Below, one piece after another: positions 38,438 to 46,787 of a stretch of DNA of 64,000 bases. Every line of letters begins with the position of its first letter. Within the stretch, counting starts at the first letter, position 1. Below the pieces are notes generated by a model that was not told the DNA's origin, made no database searches, and saw only the letters and a program-made list of their open reading frames with translations. This DNA comes from Site-B1 sp963827785 (GTDB taxonomy: Bacteria; Bacteroidota; Bacteroidia; Flavobacteriales; Flavobacteriaceae): assembly GCA_963827785.1 (NCBI GenBank), contig CAWHCT010000038.1, positions 1 through 64,000 on the forward strand, in the 5' to 3' direction. Both the position numbers and the translations under genes were made by a program.

Positions 38438-38833
38438 TTAATTTCTTCTGCTTCCCGTTGTTGAGGTTGTTGAGGTACGCCTTCCTTTTACATATGTATT
38501 TTTAGGATGATATTCTTTTATGTTATCTCCAAAATAATTATTAACCCGAACTTGTCTGGCTTTTCTCAAGTCAACAGTTCTGTATCTTGGTGGTAAAATA
38601 GTTGTAGTAATCCAAACAGCATTATCTAAATATAAATAACTACGGAGGCTTAGATCATAATAGATCATAAAGTCAGGAAAATAAACGTATCTCACATTCA
38701 CAACTCTATTTGGATAAAACCATGGTGGCGGAGGCTGACTAGGTCTTGAAGAAATTATTACAGGCCCACAACTTTCCAGAACAAAAAAACCTGACAAAAT
38801 TAAGGCAATAACAAATAATCTAATAGTTTTCAT
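38438..38833 (-). CDS. Small lipoprotein, YXX-rich, unknown
   Basis: 131 residues. Lipobox in ILSGFFVLESCGP (Cys22). The mature part is rich in Tyr, Pro and Asn: PPPPWFYPNRVVNVRYVYFPDF, DLSLRSYLYLDNAVWI. The tail is basic, with TSTTSTTGSRR. This type of lipoprotein is frequent in Bacteroidota near stress genes but has no known role. No TGA-N6-TCA site was found upstream. Confidence 0.7.
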   Translation of the reverse strand: MKTIRLFVIALILSGFFVLESCGPVIISSRPSQPPPPWFYPNRVVNVRYVYFPDFMIYYDLSLRSYLYLDNAVWITTTILPPRYRTVDLRKARQVRVNNYFGDNIKEYHPKNTYVKGRRTSTTSTTGSRRN

Positions 38834-38874
38834 TAGTTCTGTTTCTTTGTTTAATCCAATTAATCATATTTTAA

Positions 38875-39135
38875 TTAAACCTCAAAAACCCCTTTAGGAA
38901 TAGCATGAAAACCGAATCTTTTAACTTCATTTTCCAAAGTTTCAACGCTAACCACAGATTTGGTGTGAATCGTAATCTCTATTGGAAATACTTCCATATT
39001 TACATGAACGTCTTTGATACCAGGAATTTTTAAAACAGCTTTTTTTATTTTTAATAAATCCTTTTCTTTTTTAGCATCTGTACTAAAAACCTTTCCATGA
39101 TCTCCCGGAATTATGTTTTTTGTTAAATAGCTCAT
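38875..39135 (-). CDS. HMA-like ferredoxin-fold protein without CxxC
   Basis: 86 residues with the beta-alpha-beta outline of heavy-metal-associated domains: KVFSTDAKKEKDLLKIKKAVLKIPGIKDVHVN, FPIEITIHTKSVVSVETLENEVKRFGFHAIPKG. The metal-binding GMxCxxC loop is replaced by STDAKKEKD and the protein has no Cys. It cannot bind Cu(I) in the usual way; a protein-protein role is inferred. It stands behind an FNR-like dyad. Confidence 0.7.
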   Translation of the reverse strand: MSYLTKNIIPGDHGKVFSTDAKKEKDLLKIKKAVLKIPGIKDVHVNMEVFPIEITIHTKSVVSVETLENEVKRFGFHAIPKGVFEV

Positions 39136-39159
39136 AGAATTGTATTTAATAATTATCCA

Positions 39160-39203
39160 AAAAGTTCGTAATTATTATAGTTAAAAACAATGATGTTTGT
39201 CAT
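39160..39203 (-). promoter_or_regulatory. FNR-like dyad and weak -7 box, HMA-like gene
   Basis: Dyad ATGATGTTTGTCAT (39190-39203). At exactly the same spacing on the minus strand lies GAACTTTT (39167 down to 39160), one mismatch from TAnnTTT. The weakest of the set. Confidence 0.5.
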
Positions 39204-39292
39204 AATTGGATGATTTTATAAGAAATTTAACTTCTGTTATATGATTCTTCGGAAATACACCTTCCATAGGAATTTTCTTAACATCCGCTATT

Positions 39293-39796
39293 CTATTGAT
39301 CCTCGTTGATAAATCCCAATTGTTTTTTCTCTATTGGGATTTCCCATTTGATCATTTCTTTTAAAAACTCATCAACTTTTTCAACTATGAGTTTTTCATT
39401 TAATTCATGAGGATCATAAATTCCCAGATTGATAGTATTAGTATCACTTGGAATATTGTCTATTAATGGAAACATGATGATCACATGTACTTCACCATTG
39501 TAGGATTGAGAAAATATTAAGGCACATCCTTGAATGAATTGATAAGACGGAATTTGATTTGTTTTTTCCATCAAATCCTGAGGAAAAGAGTCAAATGTGA
39601 TATTTACCGCTTCATTGCTGCCTATCCAGTTTAATTCTTGCACTCTCCAACCTATATAATATTTATCGGTTATGCTGTTAAGTGTTTTTAACAAAAGATC
39701 TTTGGTTATTGTTTTCCAGACTATCTTTTTTTCTATAACCTTTTCTATAGATTTTTTATAATCACTGACACGTTCACTTAAATGTTCAATTTTCAT
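39293..39796 (-). CDS. Hypothetical protein in the mla operon
   Basis: 167 residues, soluble, with a helical N-terminus (LSERVSDYKKSIEKVIEKKIVWK) and a mixed middle (WIGSNEAVNITFDSFPQ, CALIFSQSYNGEVHVIIMFPLI). No signal peptide and no recognised family. It starts 3 bp after the mlaD stop, so it is the fourth gene of the mlaEFD unit and could be a cytoplasmic accessory. Confidence 0.65.
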   Translation of the reverse strand: MKIEHLSERVSDYKKSIEKVIEKKIVWKTITKDLLLKTLNSITDKYYIGWRVQELNWIGSNEAVNITFDSFPQDLMEKTNQIPSYQFIQGCALIFSQSYNGEVHVIIMFPLIDNIPSDTNTINLGIYDPHELNEKLIVEKVDEFLKEMIKWEIPIEKKQLGFINEDQ

Positions 39797-39799
39797 GGC

Positions 39800-40786
39800 T
39801 TAGTTATTTTTTTTAGCTTCTTTTTCCTTTTGCTTTTCTAATTTCCTAAAGTAGCCTCTGGTTAAAAAGTTATGTTTTAAGGCTTCCATATTCTGGTTGA
39901 ACTTATCAGTTCCTTCATTGATATTTTTCATGGTTTCTTCCAATTCTTTCACGAATTCCTTATCGTTTGACAAATAATTGATGGCGCCTTCGCCTTCTCT
40001 GAATTGCGTGACCGTCTCATTAATGTTTTTTATAACCTCGTTAATTTCTAAACTCGACACCTCTAAATTCGAGATTAAGGATTTTACTTTTTCCGCCTGT
40101 AGTGAATCGTTCAACAAGGCACCTGCAACACTGTTTTCAATATCTAAAGAGGAAATTATTGAATTCAGTTCTTTCATAGCCTTAGAAGCTTCAATGCTTG
40201 TGATTTTAAGTTGAATTACCGTTTGTTTTAAATTTGAAGCTACAATTGTATCGTTAATGAGCATGCCCAGCGTTCCTTTTTCATCAGACATGGCATTGGC
40301 TACTTTTAAAAGTTTAGCAGTCAGTAAAGCGGCATTTTCATTTGTGACACTTAATGTATTCAACATATCGGCAGTACCAATTTTGGTATAGGTTTGTATT
40401 ACATCACCGGATGTAACGATATCTGCTGTTCCTTCACCCGGAATTATGTTAACTATCATATTTCCAACTAACCCATCTGTACCAATGGTTGCTATGGCAT
40501 CTTTTTTAATATGCTTTACCATTTTTTCATCAATGTTCATATCAACGGTTATAGTAGAGTCGTTTACCATAGTTATATCTTTTACGGTACCAATGTTTAT
40601 ACCCGAGTAACGCACATTATTCCCTTGCATTAATCCGCTGACATTATTGAAATTGGCACTTATTGTAAAGGTTTTTTTGAACATATTTTGATTCTGCCCA
40701 ATTAGATATATTGCTACAATAAAAAGGGCTAAACCTGTCACTACAAAAATTCCAACTCTAAGGGTATTTCCAGTTTCTTTTTTCAT
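39800..40786 (-). CDS. mlaD: MlaD-type MCE-domain lipid transport protein
   Basis: 328 residues. One N-terminal TM anchor (VGIFVVTGLALFIVAIYLIG), then the MCE domain (ISANFNNVSGLMQGNNVRYSGINIGTV), a long alpha-helical tail (about 150-300) and a basic C-terminus (KLEKQKEKEAKKNN). MCE proteins form hexameric rings or tubes that carry phospholipids across the periplasm. It is longer than E. coli MlaD, as usual in Bacteroidota. Third gene of mlaEFD. Confidence 0.9.
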   Translation of the reverse strand: MKKETGNTLRVGIFVVTGLALFIVAIYLIGQNQNMFKKTFTISANFNNVSGLMQGNNVRYSGINIGTVKDITMVNDSTITVDMNIDEKMVKHIKKDAIATIGTDGLVGNMIVNIIPGEGTADIVTSGDVIQTYTKIGTADMLNTLSVTNENAALLTAKLLKVANAMSDEKGTLGMLINDTIVASNLKQTVIQLKITSIEASKAMKELNSIISSLDIENSVAGALLNDSLQAEKVKSLISNLEVSSLEINEVIKNINETVTQFREGEGAINYLSNDKEFVKELEETMKNINEGTDKFNQNMEALKHNFLTRGYFRKLEKQKEKEAKKNN

Positions 40787-40800
40787 GAGTCATTGATTTT

Positions 40801-41577
40801 TTATTTAAAAAACGCTCTTATTTTTTTATCTGATGAACTTGATAGATCTTTAAAATCACCTTCTGCATAATTAATCCCATCTACTAACAGGATCATTCTT
40901 TCCGAAACAACTCGGGCGCAATCCACATCATGTGTGATTATGAGAGATGAGGTTTTATACTGTTTTTGAATGTTTCTCATCAATTCGATTATTTCTTTTG
41001 AAGTTATTGGGTCCAGACCACTGGTTGGTTCATCATATAAAATAATTTTCGGTTTTAAAATTAAGGTTCTTGCCAGTGCAACACGCCTTTTCATTCCACC
41101 GGATAACTCTGCAGGCATAAGGCTCATAGTATGGACGAGCCCAACATTTTCAAGGGCTTCAGTAACTAGTTCGGTTGTATCATTGATAATTCCAAATCTT
41201 TTTTTTTGTCGTCTTAATGGGAATTCTAGGTTTTCTCTTACGGTCATAGAATCGTAAAGTGCGCTTCCTTGAAACAAAAATCCTATTTCCGCACGCAATT
41301 CATCTAATTCCTTTTGATTTAATTTAGTAATGTCTTTGCCCATGACTTTAATAATGCCGGAATCGGGTTTCATTAATCCGACCAGACATTTGATCATTAC
41401 CGATTTACCGGATCCTGATTTGCCCATGATAACAAGGTTTTCACCTTCAAAAAGTGTCAAATTAAATCCGTTTAAAACATGATTATCATCAAAAGCTTTA
41501 TGCAGATCGGTAATTTCGATCATTACCTTCCTATCATCTTTTTCATGAATTTGTGATATGTCTTGTTCTTTGATCAT
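40801..41577 (-). CDS. mlaF: MlaF-type ABC ATPase
   Basis: 258 residues. Walker A GKSGSGKSVMIKC, Q loop GFLFQGSALYDSMTVREN (the MlaF-type phrase), signature LSGGMKRRVALARTL, Walker B ILYDEPTSGLDP and switch ITHDVDCARV. It drives phospholipid transport with MlaE, whose gene ends 3 bp before it, maintaining outer-membrane asymmetry. Confidence 0.93.
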   Translation of the reverse strand: MIKEQDISQIHEKDDRKVMIEITDLHKAFDDNHVLNGFNLTLFEGENLVIMGKSGSGKSVMIKCLVGLMKPDSGIIKVMGKDITKLNQKELDELRAEIGFLFQGSALYDSMTVRENLEFPLRRQKKRFGIINDTTELVTEALENVGLVHTMSLMPAELSGGMKRRVALARTLILKPKIILYDEPTSGLDPITSKEIIELMRNIQKQYKTSSLIITHDVDCARVVSERMILLVDGINYAEGDFKDLSSSSDKKIRAFFK

Positions 41578-41580
41578 GGA

Positions 41581-42366
41581 TTAAATTTCAAAAAATATGT
41601 CGGTTACGAATACTGCGATAAAATCTATGATAAAAAGGAGCATAGATGAGAAAACAACTGCAGAATTTGCCGCTACACCTACACCAACAGTCCCTTTTTT
41701 ACAGTTATATCCTTTGAAACAACCAACAATTCCTATGGCAAAACCAAAGAAGAATGTTTTAATAGTAGCCGGAATTATATCTCCAAATTCGATAGCATTG
41801 AATACTTTGTTAAAAAATAACACAAAGGACACTTCTCCTTTTAAATTTTCAATGATATAAGAACCATAAAGTGCAATGGCATCTCCAAAGATGACCAATA
41901 CAGGCAGCATAAGAGTAGTAGCGAGTACCCTGGTAACCACCAGATACTTAAAAGGATTGGTACCTGAAACTTCCATGGCATCAATCTGTTCTGTTACACG
42001 CATAGAACCTAATTCTGCACCTATTCCAGAACCAATTTTACCTGCACAAATCAAGGCAATAATTACCGGTCCTATTTCTCTTATTATCGAAATGCTTACC
42101 ATGGAAGGCATCCAGGATTCTGCACCAAATTCTTGTAATGTAGGACGTGTTTGAAGAGTCATAACCAATCCAATTATAAATCCTGTGATACCAACTAGTA
42201 AAAGCGACCTGTTGCCAATATTATAACATTGCCTTAAAAGCTCTTTCCCTTCGAATGGTCTTTTAAGACTTTCTTTAAAAAATCGGCCTGCAAAAATGCT
42301 TAATTCACCGATTTCAATGAAGAAGTCCTGAATCCTTGTTTTAATTGAATTAGTATATAACATCAA
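41581..42366 (-). CDS. mlaE: MlaE-type ABC permease
   Basis: 261 residues, about five TM helices, with the conserved interior motif EIGPVIIALICAGKIGSGIGAELGSMRVTEQIDAMEV split over its middle (conserved Glu-Leu-Gly-Ser-Met-Arg). C-terminal GYNCKKGTVGVGVAANSAVV is the other family hallmark. First gene of the operon, behind an exact-spacing FNR-like dyad. Confidence 0.93.
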   Translation of the reverse strand: MMLYTNSIKTRIQDFFIEIGELSIFAGRFFKESLKRPFEGKELLRQCYNIGNRSLLLVGITGFIIGLVMTLQTRPTLQEFGAESWMPSMVSISIIREIGPVIIALICAGKIGSGIGAELGSMRVTEQIDAMEVSGTNPFKYLVVTRVLATTLMLPVLVIFGDAIALYGSYIIENLKGEVSFVLFFNKVFNAIEFGDIIPATIKTFFFGFAIGIVGCFKGYNCKKGTVGVGVAANSAVVFSSMLLFIIDFIAVFVTDIFFEI

Positions 42367-42384
42367 TCTACAATTTCTCTATTA

Positions 42385-42428
42385 TAAAGTTATTCTTTCT
42401 GCAAAGCTTATAAAATGATTATAGTCAT
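42385..42428 (-). promoter_or_regulatory. FNR-like dyad and -7 box, mla operon
   Basis: Dyad ATGATTATAGTCAT (42415-42428) and minus-strand -7 box TAACTTTA (42392 down to 42385), centre distance 29.5 bp. It lies 9 bp from the divergent patatin site. Confidence 0.7.
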
Positions 42429-42436
42429 GTATACTA

Positions 42437-42480
42437 ATGATAAAAATCATAGTATATTTTAAAGTTAGGAGCTACTTTTA
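42437..42480 (+). promoter_or_regulatory. FNR-like dyad and -7 box, patatin gene
   Basis: Dyad ATGATAAAAATCAT (42437-42450), the same 14 bases as the Usp site, and -7 box TACTTTTA (42473-42480), centre distance 29.5 bp, 30 bp before the ATG at 42510. Confidence 0.7.
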
Positions 42481-42509
42481 AAGTTAATTTGTTCCAAACA
42501 TAGAAATTG

Positions 42510-43286
42510 ATGAAAATAGGTCTAGTGTTATCTGGAGGGGGCATAAGAGGAGCTGCTCATATAGGTGTTATTAAAGCGGCTGAAGAGTTGGGTATTCATC
42601 CCGAATTTATAGCAGGAACCAGTGCTGGCGCTGTTGTAGGAGCTTTATATTCACATGGTTATAATTATAAAGAGATGCTTGATTTTTTCAGGCAGATCCA
42701 ATTTTTTGATTTTAAGAAATTTGCCAGGAATAAACCGGGATTCATAGATTCCGAAAAATATTATGAGCTTTTCATTGAATATTTTCCTGAGGATAATTTT
42801 AGTTCTTTAAAAAAGCATTTAATCATTACTGCAACAGATATCTTGGATGGAACTTTAAGAACCTTCAACAAAGGAGAACTCATTAAACCATTATTGGCAT
42901 CTGCTTCATATCCTGGAGTTTTTTCACCTATTAAAATCGATAACTCCTATTATATTGATGGAGGGGCACTTAATAATTTCCCCATTGAATTTTTAAAAGA
43001 TGACTGTGATGTCATCATTGGTGTATATGTCAACCCTTTTAAAAAGATAAAAATAACCGACCTGAAACATTTTCATAATGTTATGGAACGTGCATTTAAG
43101 TTAAAATCCTTAAAAGAAGATCTGATAAAGTTCAAGCAGTGCGATTTGATTATTTGTCCTGAAGCTTTGAGCAATTATGGGACTTTCGACAAAAAATATA
43201 TTGATGAGATCTTCAATATTGGTTATGAAGATGCTTTGAGTAAGATTAAATTGAGTTCTTTGACTAAATTAGATACAAGATCTTGA
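42510..43286 (+). CDS. Patatin-like phospholipase
   Basis: 258 residues from the ATG at 42510 (a TTG one codon earlier also exists). LVLSGGGIRGAAHIGV is the oxyanion glycine loop, GTSAGAVVGAL the nucleophile elbow (G-x-S-x-G), and YIDGGALNNFP the catalytic Asp (DG-G/A). No signal peptide, so cytoplasmic like RssA-type patatins. It would release fatty acids from phospholipids. Divergent from mlaE with a shared dyad region, so lipid retrieval and hydrolysis look co-regulated. Confidence 0.88.
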   Translation: MKIGLVLSGGGIRGAAHIGVIKAAEELGIHPEFIAGTSAGAVVGALYSHGYNYKEMLDFFRQIQFFDFKKFARNKPGFIDSEKYYELFIEYFPEDNFSSLKKHLIITATDILDGTLRTFNKGELIKPLLASASYPGVFSPIKIDNSYYIDGGALNNFPIEFLKDDCDVIIGVYVNPFKKIKITDLKHFHNVMERAFKLKSLKEDLIKFKQCDLIICPEALSNYGTFDKKYIDEIFNIGYEDALSKIKLSSLTKLDTRS

Positions 43287-43366
43287 ATAAGTTTAAGTAT
43301 AAATTAACACAGTATAAATACCTATTTTTCAAAGATTCAATAACTTTATATCGTTAAAAAACAATT

Positions 43367-43636
43367 ATGAAAACTACAGTTCAAATACAAAATTTAAAAT
43401 GTAATGGTTGTGCTACAACTATAAAAAATAATTTACAAAAATTACAGAATATTACTGGTATCGAGATTAACTTAGAAGACAGTTTAGTGTCATTTGATCA
43501 CAAAACAAATGAAGATCTGGAGACTGTCAAAAAAGAACTTCATCATTTAGGTTATCCACTTATGGGTGAAGACAACAAATTTCAAACCAAAGCAAAATCC
43601 TATGTAAGCTGTGCGGTTGGTAGAATGAATAAGTAA
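43367..43636 (+). CDS. HMA-domain metal-binding protein
   Basis: 89 residues. VQIQNLKCNGCATTIKNNL carries the CxxC metal loop (the usual GMxCxxC with Met replaced by Leu-Lys), followed by beta-alpha-beta (ITGIEINLEDSLVSFDHKTNEDLETVKKELHHLGYPL). Heavy-metal-associated (CopZ-like) fold; a Cu(I) or similar role is likely but not proven. A short Cys-containing tail (YVSCAVGRMNK) is unusual. Cytoplasmic. Confidence 0.85.
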   Translation: MKTTVQIQNLKCNGCATTIKNNLQKLQNITGIEINLEDSLVSFDHKTNEDLETVKKELHHLGYPLMGEDNKFQTKAKSYVSCAVGRMNK

Positions 43637-43670
43637 AAGTTATTCTTTCATCAGTTTTTATAATGGGCAG

Positions 43671-43715
43671 TGTAACAATAATTACAAAGAGCAATACCGT
43701 TACCTTATACTTTTA
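43671..43715 (+). promoter_or_regulatory. Different dyad at the same spacing, peroxiredoxin
   Basis: TGTAA-CAATAA-TTACA (43671-43686) is a perfect inverted repeat, and -7 box TACTTTTA (43708-43715) starts 29.5 bp from its centre. The geometry equals the other sites, but the half-site is TGTAA instead of ATGA, so another CRP-family regulator may act here. Confidence 0.55.
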
Positions 43716-43738
43716 CAAGAAATTTAAAACAAAATAAA

Positions 43739-44458
43739 ATGGACACAACATCAGAAGATCAAAATGTAGTATCAATGCCAAGAATAGGGGATAAAGCTCC
43801 TGAATTTAAGGCTGTAACTACACAGGGAGAAATCAATTTCCCTAAAGACTATGCCGGCGAATGGGCAATATTATTTAGCCATCCGGCAGATTTCACTCCG
43901 GTTTGTACATCAGAGTTTATGACCTTTGCACATCTGGAAAGTAAATTTAAAAAGGCTAATTGTAATTTAGTGGGTTTGAGTATTGACGGATTATACAGTC
44001 ATATTGCCTGGTTAAGGAACATAAAAGAAAAGATTGATTATAAGGGAATGAAAAATATTGAAGTGAAGTTTCCTTTAATAGAGGATATTTCAATGAATGT
44101 TGCTAAGAAATATGGAATGATCCAACCGGGAGAAAGTAAAACTCAGGCAGTTAGGGCCGTTTTCTTTATCGATCCTAAAGGAATGATTCGAGCCATTATT
44201 TATTATCCTTTAAGCCTTGGTAGAAACTTTGATGAAATTTACAGAGCGTTGATCGCGATGCAGACTTCTGATAAATTTGCAGTGGCAACACCAGCCGATT
44301 GGAATCCTGGTGATGATGTGATAATTTCACCTGCAGGTAACTGTGGAGTGGCAGACGAAAGAATGACCAAAGCCGATGATTTAAATTGCGAAGATTGGTA
44401 TTTCTGTACCAAAAAACTTTCAAAAGAAGAAATACTTAAAAGCGTTTTAAATAACTAA
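43739..44458 (+). CDS. Peroxiredoxin (Prx6/archaeal type)
   Basis: 239 residues. Peroxidatic Cys56 lies in HPADFTPVCTSEF. Long C-terminal extension with AGNCGVADERMTKADDLNCEDWYFCTKKL, which supplies three more Cys as possible resolving residues, as in archaeal-type long Prx. It reduces hydrogen peroxide or organic hydroperoxides in the cytoplasm. First gene of a pair with the L,D-transpeptidase (16 bp gap). Confidence 0.9.
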   Translation: MDTTSEDQNVVSMPRIGDKAPEFKAVTTQGEINFPKDYAGEWAILFSHPADFTPVCTSEFMTFAHLESKFKKANCNLVGLSIDGLYSHIAWLRNIKEKIDYKGMKNIEVKFPLIEDISMNVAKKYGMIQPGESKTQAVRAVFFIDPKGMIRAIIYYPLSLGRNFDEIYRALIAMQTSDKFAVATPADWNPGDDVIISPAGNCGVADERMTKADDLNCEDWYFCTKKLSKEEILKSVLNN

Positions 44459-44474
44459 GACTAATTTTTAAATA

Positions 44475-45389
44475 ATGAAACCAATAAGAATGGCAATAAA
44501 AAGCTTAAAGGCTTTAGTGCTGTTTTTATTGGTTTTTTCTTTACCTGAAAATTACATCTACGCTCAAAACAACATTAGTAATGACCGGAATAAAATTATT
44601 CAAGTTGAACAAGATGTACAAATCAGGAATTACTTTAAATTTCTGGATTCAATTGTTGTAAAATATAACCAGATTCTTCCTTATCACATTTCAGAACATA
44701 TCCTTGTTAGGAATAACCCTTGGATCATCGATCTATTGGCAAAAACCGATTATTATTATATGATGGAGCAGGATTCCTTTATATATGATCAGAAAAAATT
44801 GATCATTTTTAAGACAGGTGATAAACTGAACATACCAGATTCAACAGAAACTGTTCAAATTAAAAAGGCCATTCAAAATGCCAGAATTGATGTAAATATT
44901 CCTGAATTCAAATTAAGAATTTATGAAGACTCCATACTGCTTCATGAGTTTCCTGTAAGAGTTGGGAGAAATGAAAAAAAATATCTTGAAATGGCCGGTA
45001 GAGTTGTAGATTTAAGAACCATACCGGGAAGTGGAACCATTGTGGGTCATGTAAAAGATCCTGTTTTTTACAATCCGGTTGATAATCACCAATATTTTTT
45101 AACAAAAAGAGACGATGAGAGAACGACCAAGCTACCTCAAATTCCTTGGCTAGAAACAGAGATCAATGGTGTCAGGAATGGTCAACTCATACATCCTACA
45201 ACAAATCCCATTACATTGAAAAAAGCCTATTCAAACGGATGTATTGGAACCAGGGAAGCTGATGCTTGGATTATTTATTATTATGCTCCAATAGGAACGA
45301 AGATTATCATTCGGTATGATCTCGATGTAAAGAACGAAAAAGGCAAATCAATTAAATTAAAAGATATTTACAGTTATTTTAGCTCATAG
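44475..45389 (+). CDS. L,D-transpeptidase (YkuD)
   Basis: 304 residues. Sec signal (LKALVLFLLVFSLPENYIYAQ), a LysM-like middle region without a clear motif, then a YkuD catalytic domain (about 135-285): RIYEDSILLHEFPVRVG and HPTTNPITLKKAYSNGCIGTR split as HPTT and SNGCIGT, with the catalytic Cys in the SxGC motif. It would make 3-3 cross-links in peptidoglycan or attach proteins in the periplasm. The 3' end overlaps the convergent gene by 16 bp. Confidence 0.87.
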   Translation: MKPIRMAIKSLKALVLFLLVFSLPENYIYAQNNISNDRNKIIQVEQDVQIRNYFKFLDSIVVKYNQILPYHISEHILVRNNPWIIDLLAKTDYYYMMEQDSFIYDQKKLIIFKTGDKLNIPDSTETVQIKKAIQNARIDVNIPEFKLRIYEDSILLHEFPVRVGRNEKKYLEMAGRVVDLRTIPGSGTIVGHVKDPVFYNPVDNHQYFLTKRDDERTTKLPQIPWLETEINGVRNGQLIHPTTNPITLKKAYSNGCIGTREADAWIIYYYAPIGTKIIIRYDLDVKNEKGKSIKLKDIYSYFSS

Positions 45390-46171
45390 TCTACTACTTT
45401 GCATTTAAAGTAGGGATAATCTTCATCATCCAGGTTCCAAATTGCGGTTAATTCTGTGGGTATTAATAAACCATCAATATCCTTGTAATTTTCAAATGTA
45501 CCGGTGAAGTCATTAAGGCTGTCTAACATATATCGTTTCGTTTTAAAACTGGTTATCAAACCATTTTCATCAAAATAAAAAATGCCATCAGCTATGACGT
45601 TTTTCACCTGCATTGTCGCTTTTAAGGAATTATTAGAAATGGCTTCCCATTTGATACGGTTATCAAGTAATGCATTTGGATATATAGGCAATTCTCCCAA
45701 ATAACGGGTTAATGATCCTTGATCTATTTTAGGTCCTGTTGCAACCTCTATATTTTTTATTCCTAGAAGATTAATCTTCATTTCACCTTTTCCATCCATG
45801 AATTTATCTCTAACAAGCATTGGAAAGGATCTGGCTTTCCAAATAAAAGCAAGTTGATTTACCGACATGTATTGTTTTGCATTAAATGTCAACCATTTTC
45901 TTGATGGATATTTCCTTATACCGCCATGTTGTACTAAAACTAAATTCGCTTGTATTGATTTATTTAATATTCCAACCTTTAGTAAATAGTTTTGAAGTAA
46001 TTCAGGTAAGGAGTCCAGATCATTTTTCTTAATAATTTCACTTCTTTGAATTTTTGATATGGAATCAATTTCAGACTGAACTGTTGAATTAAAATTTAAA
46101 TACCCGACAGTAATTAATAGTATTATTATAATCCCAATGATTGCGATGGTTATAGCGATCATTTTTTTCAC
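45374..46171 (-). CDS. DUF6544-family membrane-anchored protein
   Basis: 265 residues. One N-terminal TM helix (MIAITIAIIGIIIILLITVGYLNF), then a beta-rich domain with LVQHGGIRKYPSRKWLTFNAKQ, MDGKGEMKINLLGI, NALLDNRIKWEAI and the end PTELTAIWNLDDEDYPYFKCKV. These phrases are typical of the DUF6544 family, whose function is unknown. The domain is probably outside the cytoplasmic membrane. Behind a perfect -7 FNR-like promoter. Confidence 0.75.
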   Translation of the reverse strand: MKKMIAITIAIIGIIIILLITVGYLNFNSTVQSEIDSISKIQRSEIIKKNDLDSLPELLQNYLLKVGILNKSIQANLVLVQHGGIRKYPSRKWLTFNAKQYMSVNQLAFIWKARSFPMLVRDKFMDGKGEMKINLLGIKNIEVATGPKIDQGSLTRYLGELPIYPNALLDNRIKWEAISNNSLKATMQVKNVIADGIFYFDENGLITSFKTKRYMLDSLNDFTGTFENYKDIDGLLIPTELTAIWNLDDEDYPYFKCKVVDYELK

Positions 46172-46207
46172 CTTGGTTAATATTGGTTAAGATCCAATCT
46201 GCTGATT

Positions 46208-46251
46208 CAAATGTATCCATATATTAAGCGATTTAAAATGATAAATATCAA
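46208..46251 (-). promoter_or_regulatory. FNR-like dyad and -7 box, DUF6544 gene
   Basis: Dyad ATGATAAATATCAA (46238-46251) and minus-strand -7 box TACATTTG (46215 down to 46208), a full consensus match, centre distance 29.5 bp. Confidence 0.7.
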
Positions 46252-46268
46252 TTTAAAGAAGAGTGATA

Positions 46269-46312
46269 CTGATAATTATCATTTCTCATTGGTTCAAGAT
46301 TGATTAACTTCT
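46269..46312 (+). promoter_or_regulatory. FNR-like dyad and -7 box, coiled-coil gene
   Basis: Dyad CTGATAATTATCAT (46269-46282), -7 box TAACTTCT (46305-46312), centre distance 29.5 bp, 26 bp before the ATG at 46339. Divergent from the DUF6544 promoter. Confidence 0.6.
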
Positions 46313-46338
46313 AATGTTAAACCAAAAACGTTTAAGTC

Positions 46339-46725
46339 ATGGAATCAAAGGTGATTTTTAATACAGATCTGCATTTTGAACACATACAGTGGAAGAAGGA
46401 ACTCCTATTTTGGAAAGATGAGATCAGGTCTTTTCAAAACAGATTGGACGAAATAGTTAATAGATGGACCGATCATAAGATATTAGCAGAACTGGGTCAG
46501 TTTCAAAATAATTTTACAATCCATAACAACGAAATAAATGAATTAATGGAGCAAATTGAAGCTCATGAGCATTCTATTGCAATCCATTTTCAGGCCAACG
46601 GAGATGCTATTGACAGGGTAGGTCTTAAACATCATGAATCCTTTAGGGATAAAATAATTACTCAACGGAAGTTATACAATGACCTAAAGCACAAATATTA
46701 TATTTTCCTAACAAAGTATATGTAA
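46339..46725 (+). CDS. Coiled-coil hypothetical protein
   Basis: 128 residues, all helical and without signal or TM: IQWKKELLFWKDEIRSFQNRL, ELGQFQNNFTIHNNEINELMEQIEAHE, then a second long helix to the end. It resembles the 147-residue protein encoded on the other strand at 46788 (WxxELxFxKDE start, central L-x-x-H-E), so they are probably one family. Role unknown; both belong to the stress block. Confidence 0.7.
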   Translation: MESKVIFNTDLHFEHIQWKKELLFWKDEIRSFQNRLDEIVNRWTDHKILAELGQFQNNFTIHNNEINELMEQIEAHEHSIAIHFQANGDAIDRVGLKHHESFRDKIITQRKLYNDLKHKYYIFLTKYM

Positions 46726-46730
46726 ACAAA

Positions 46731-46764
46731 AAGCTGCAATGTTTTTCGTTTTTCAGTGCAGCTT
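46731..46764 (+). terminator. Terminator-like hairpin between convergent genes
   Basis: AAGCTGCA / TGCAGCTT stem with an 18-nt T-rich loop. Weak U tract. Confidence 0.5.
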
Positions 46765-46787
46765 TCAGCCCATAATTTGGTAAACAA

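Noticed and set aside
43300..43350. Regulon site before the CxxC HMA gene
   Set aside because: A good -7 match (TAACTTTA at 43341) exists, but the bases at the required dyad position show no ATGA-N6-TCAT or TGTAA dyad.
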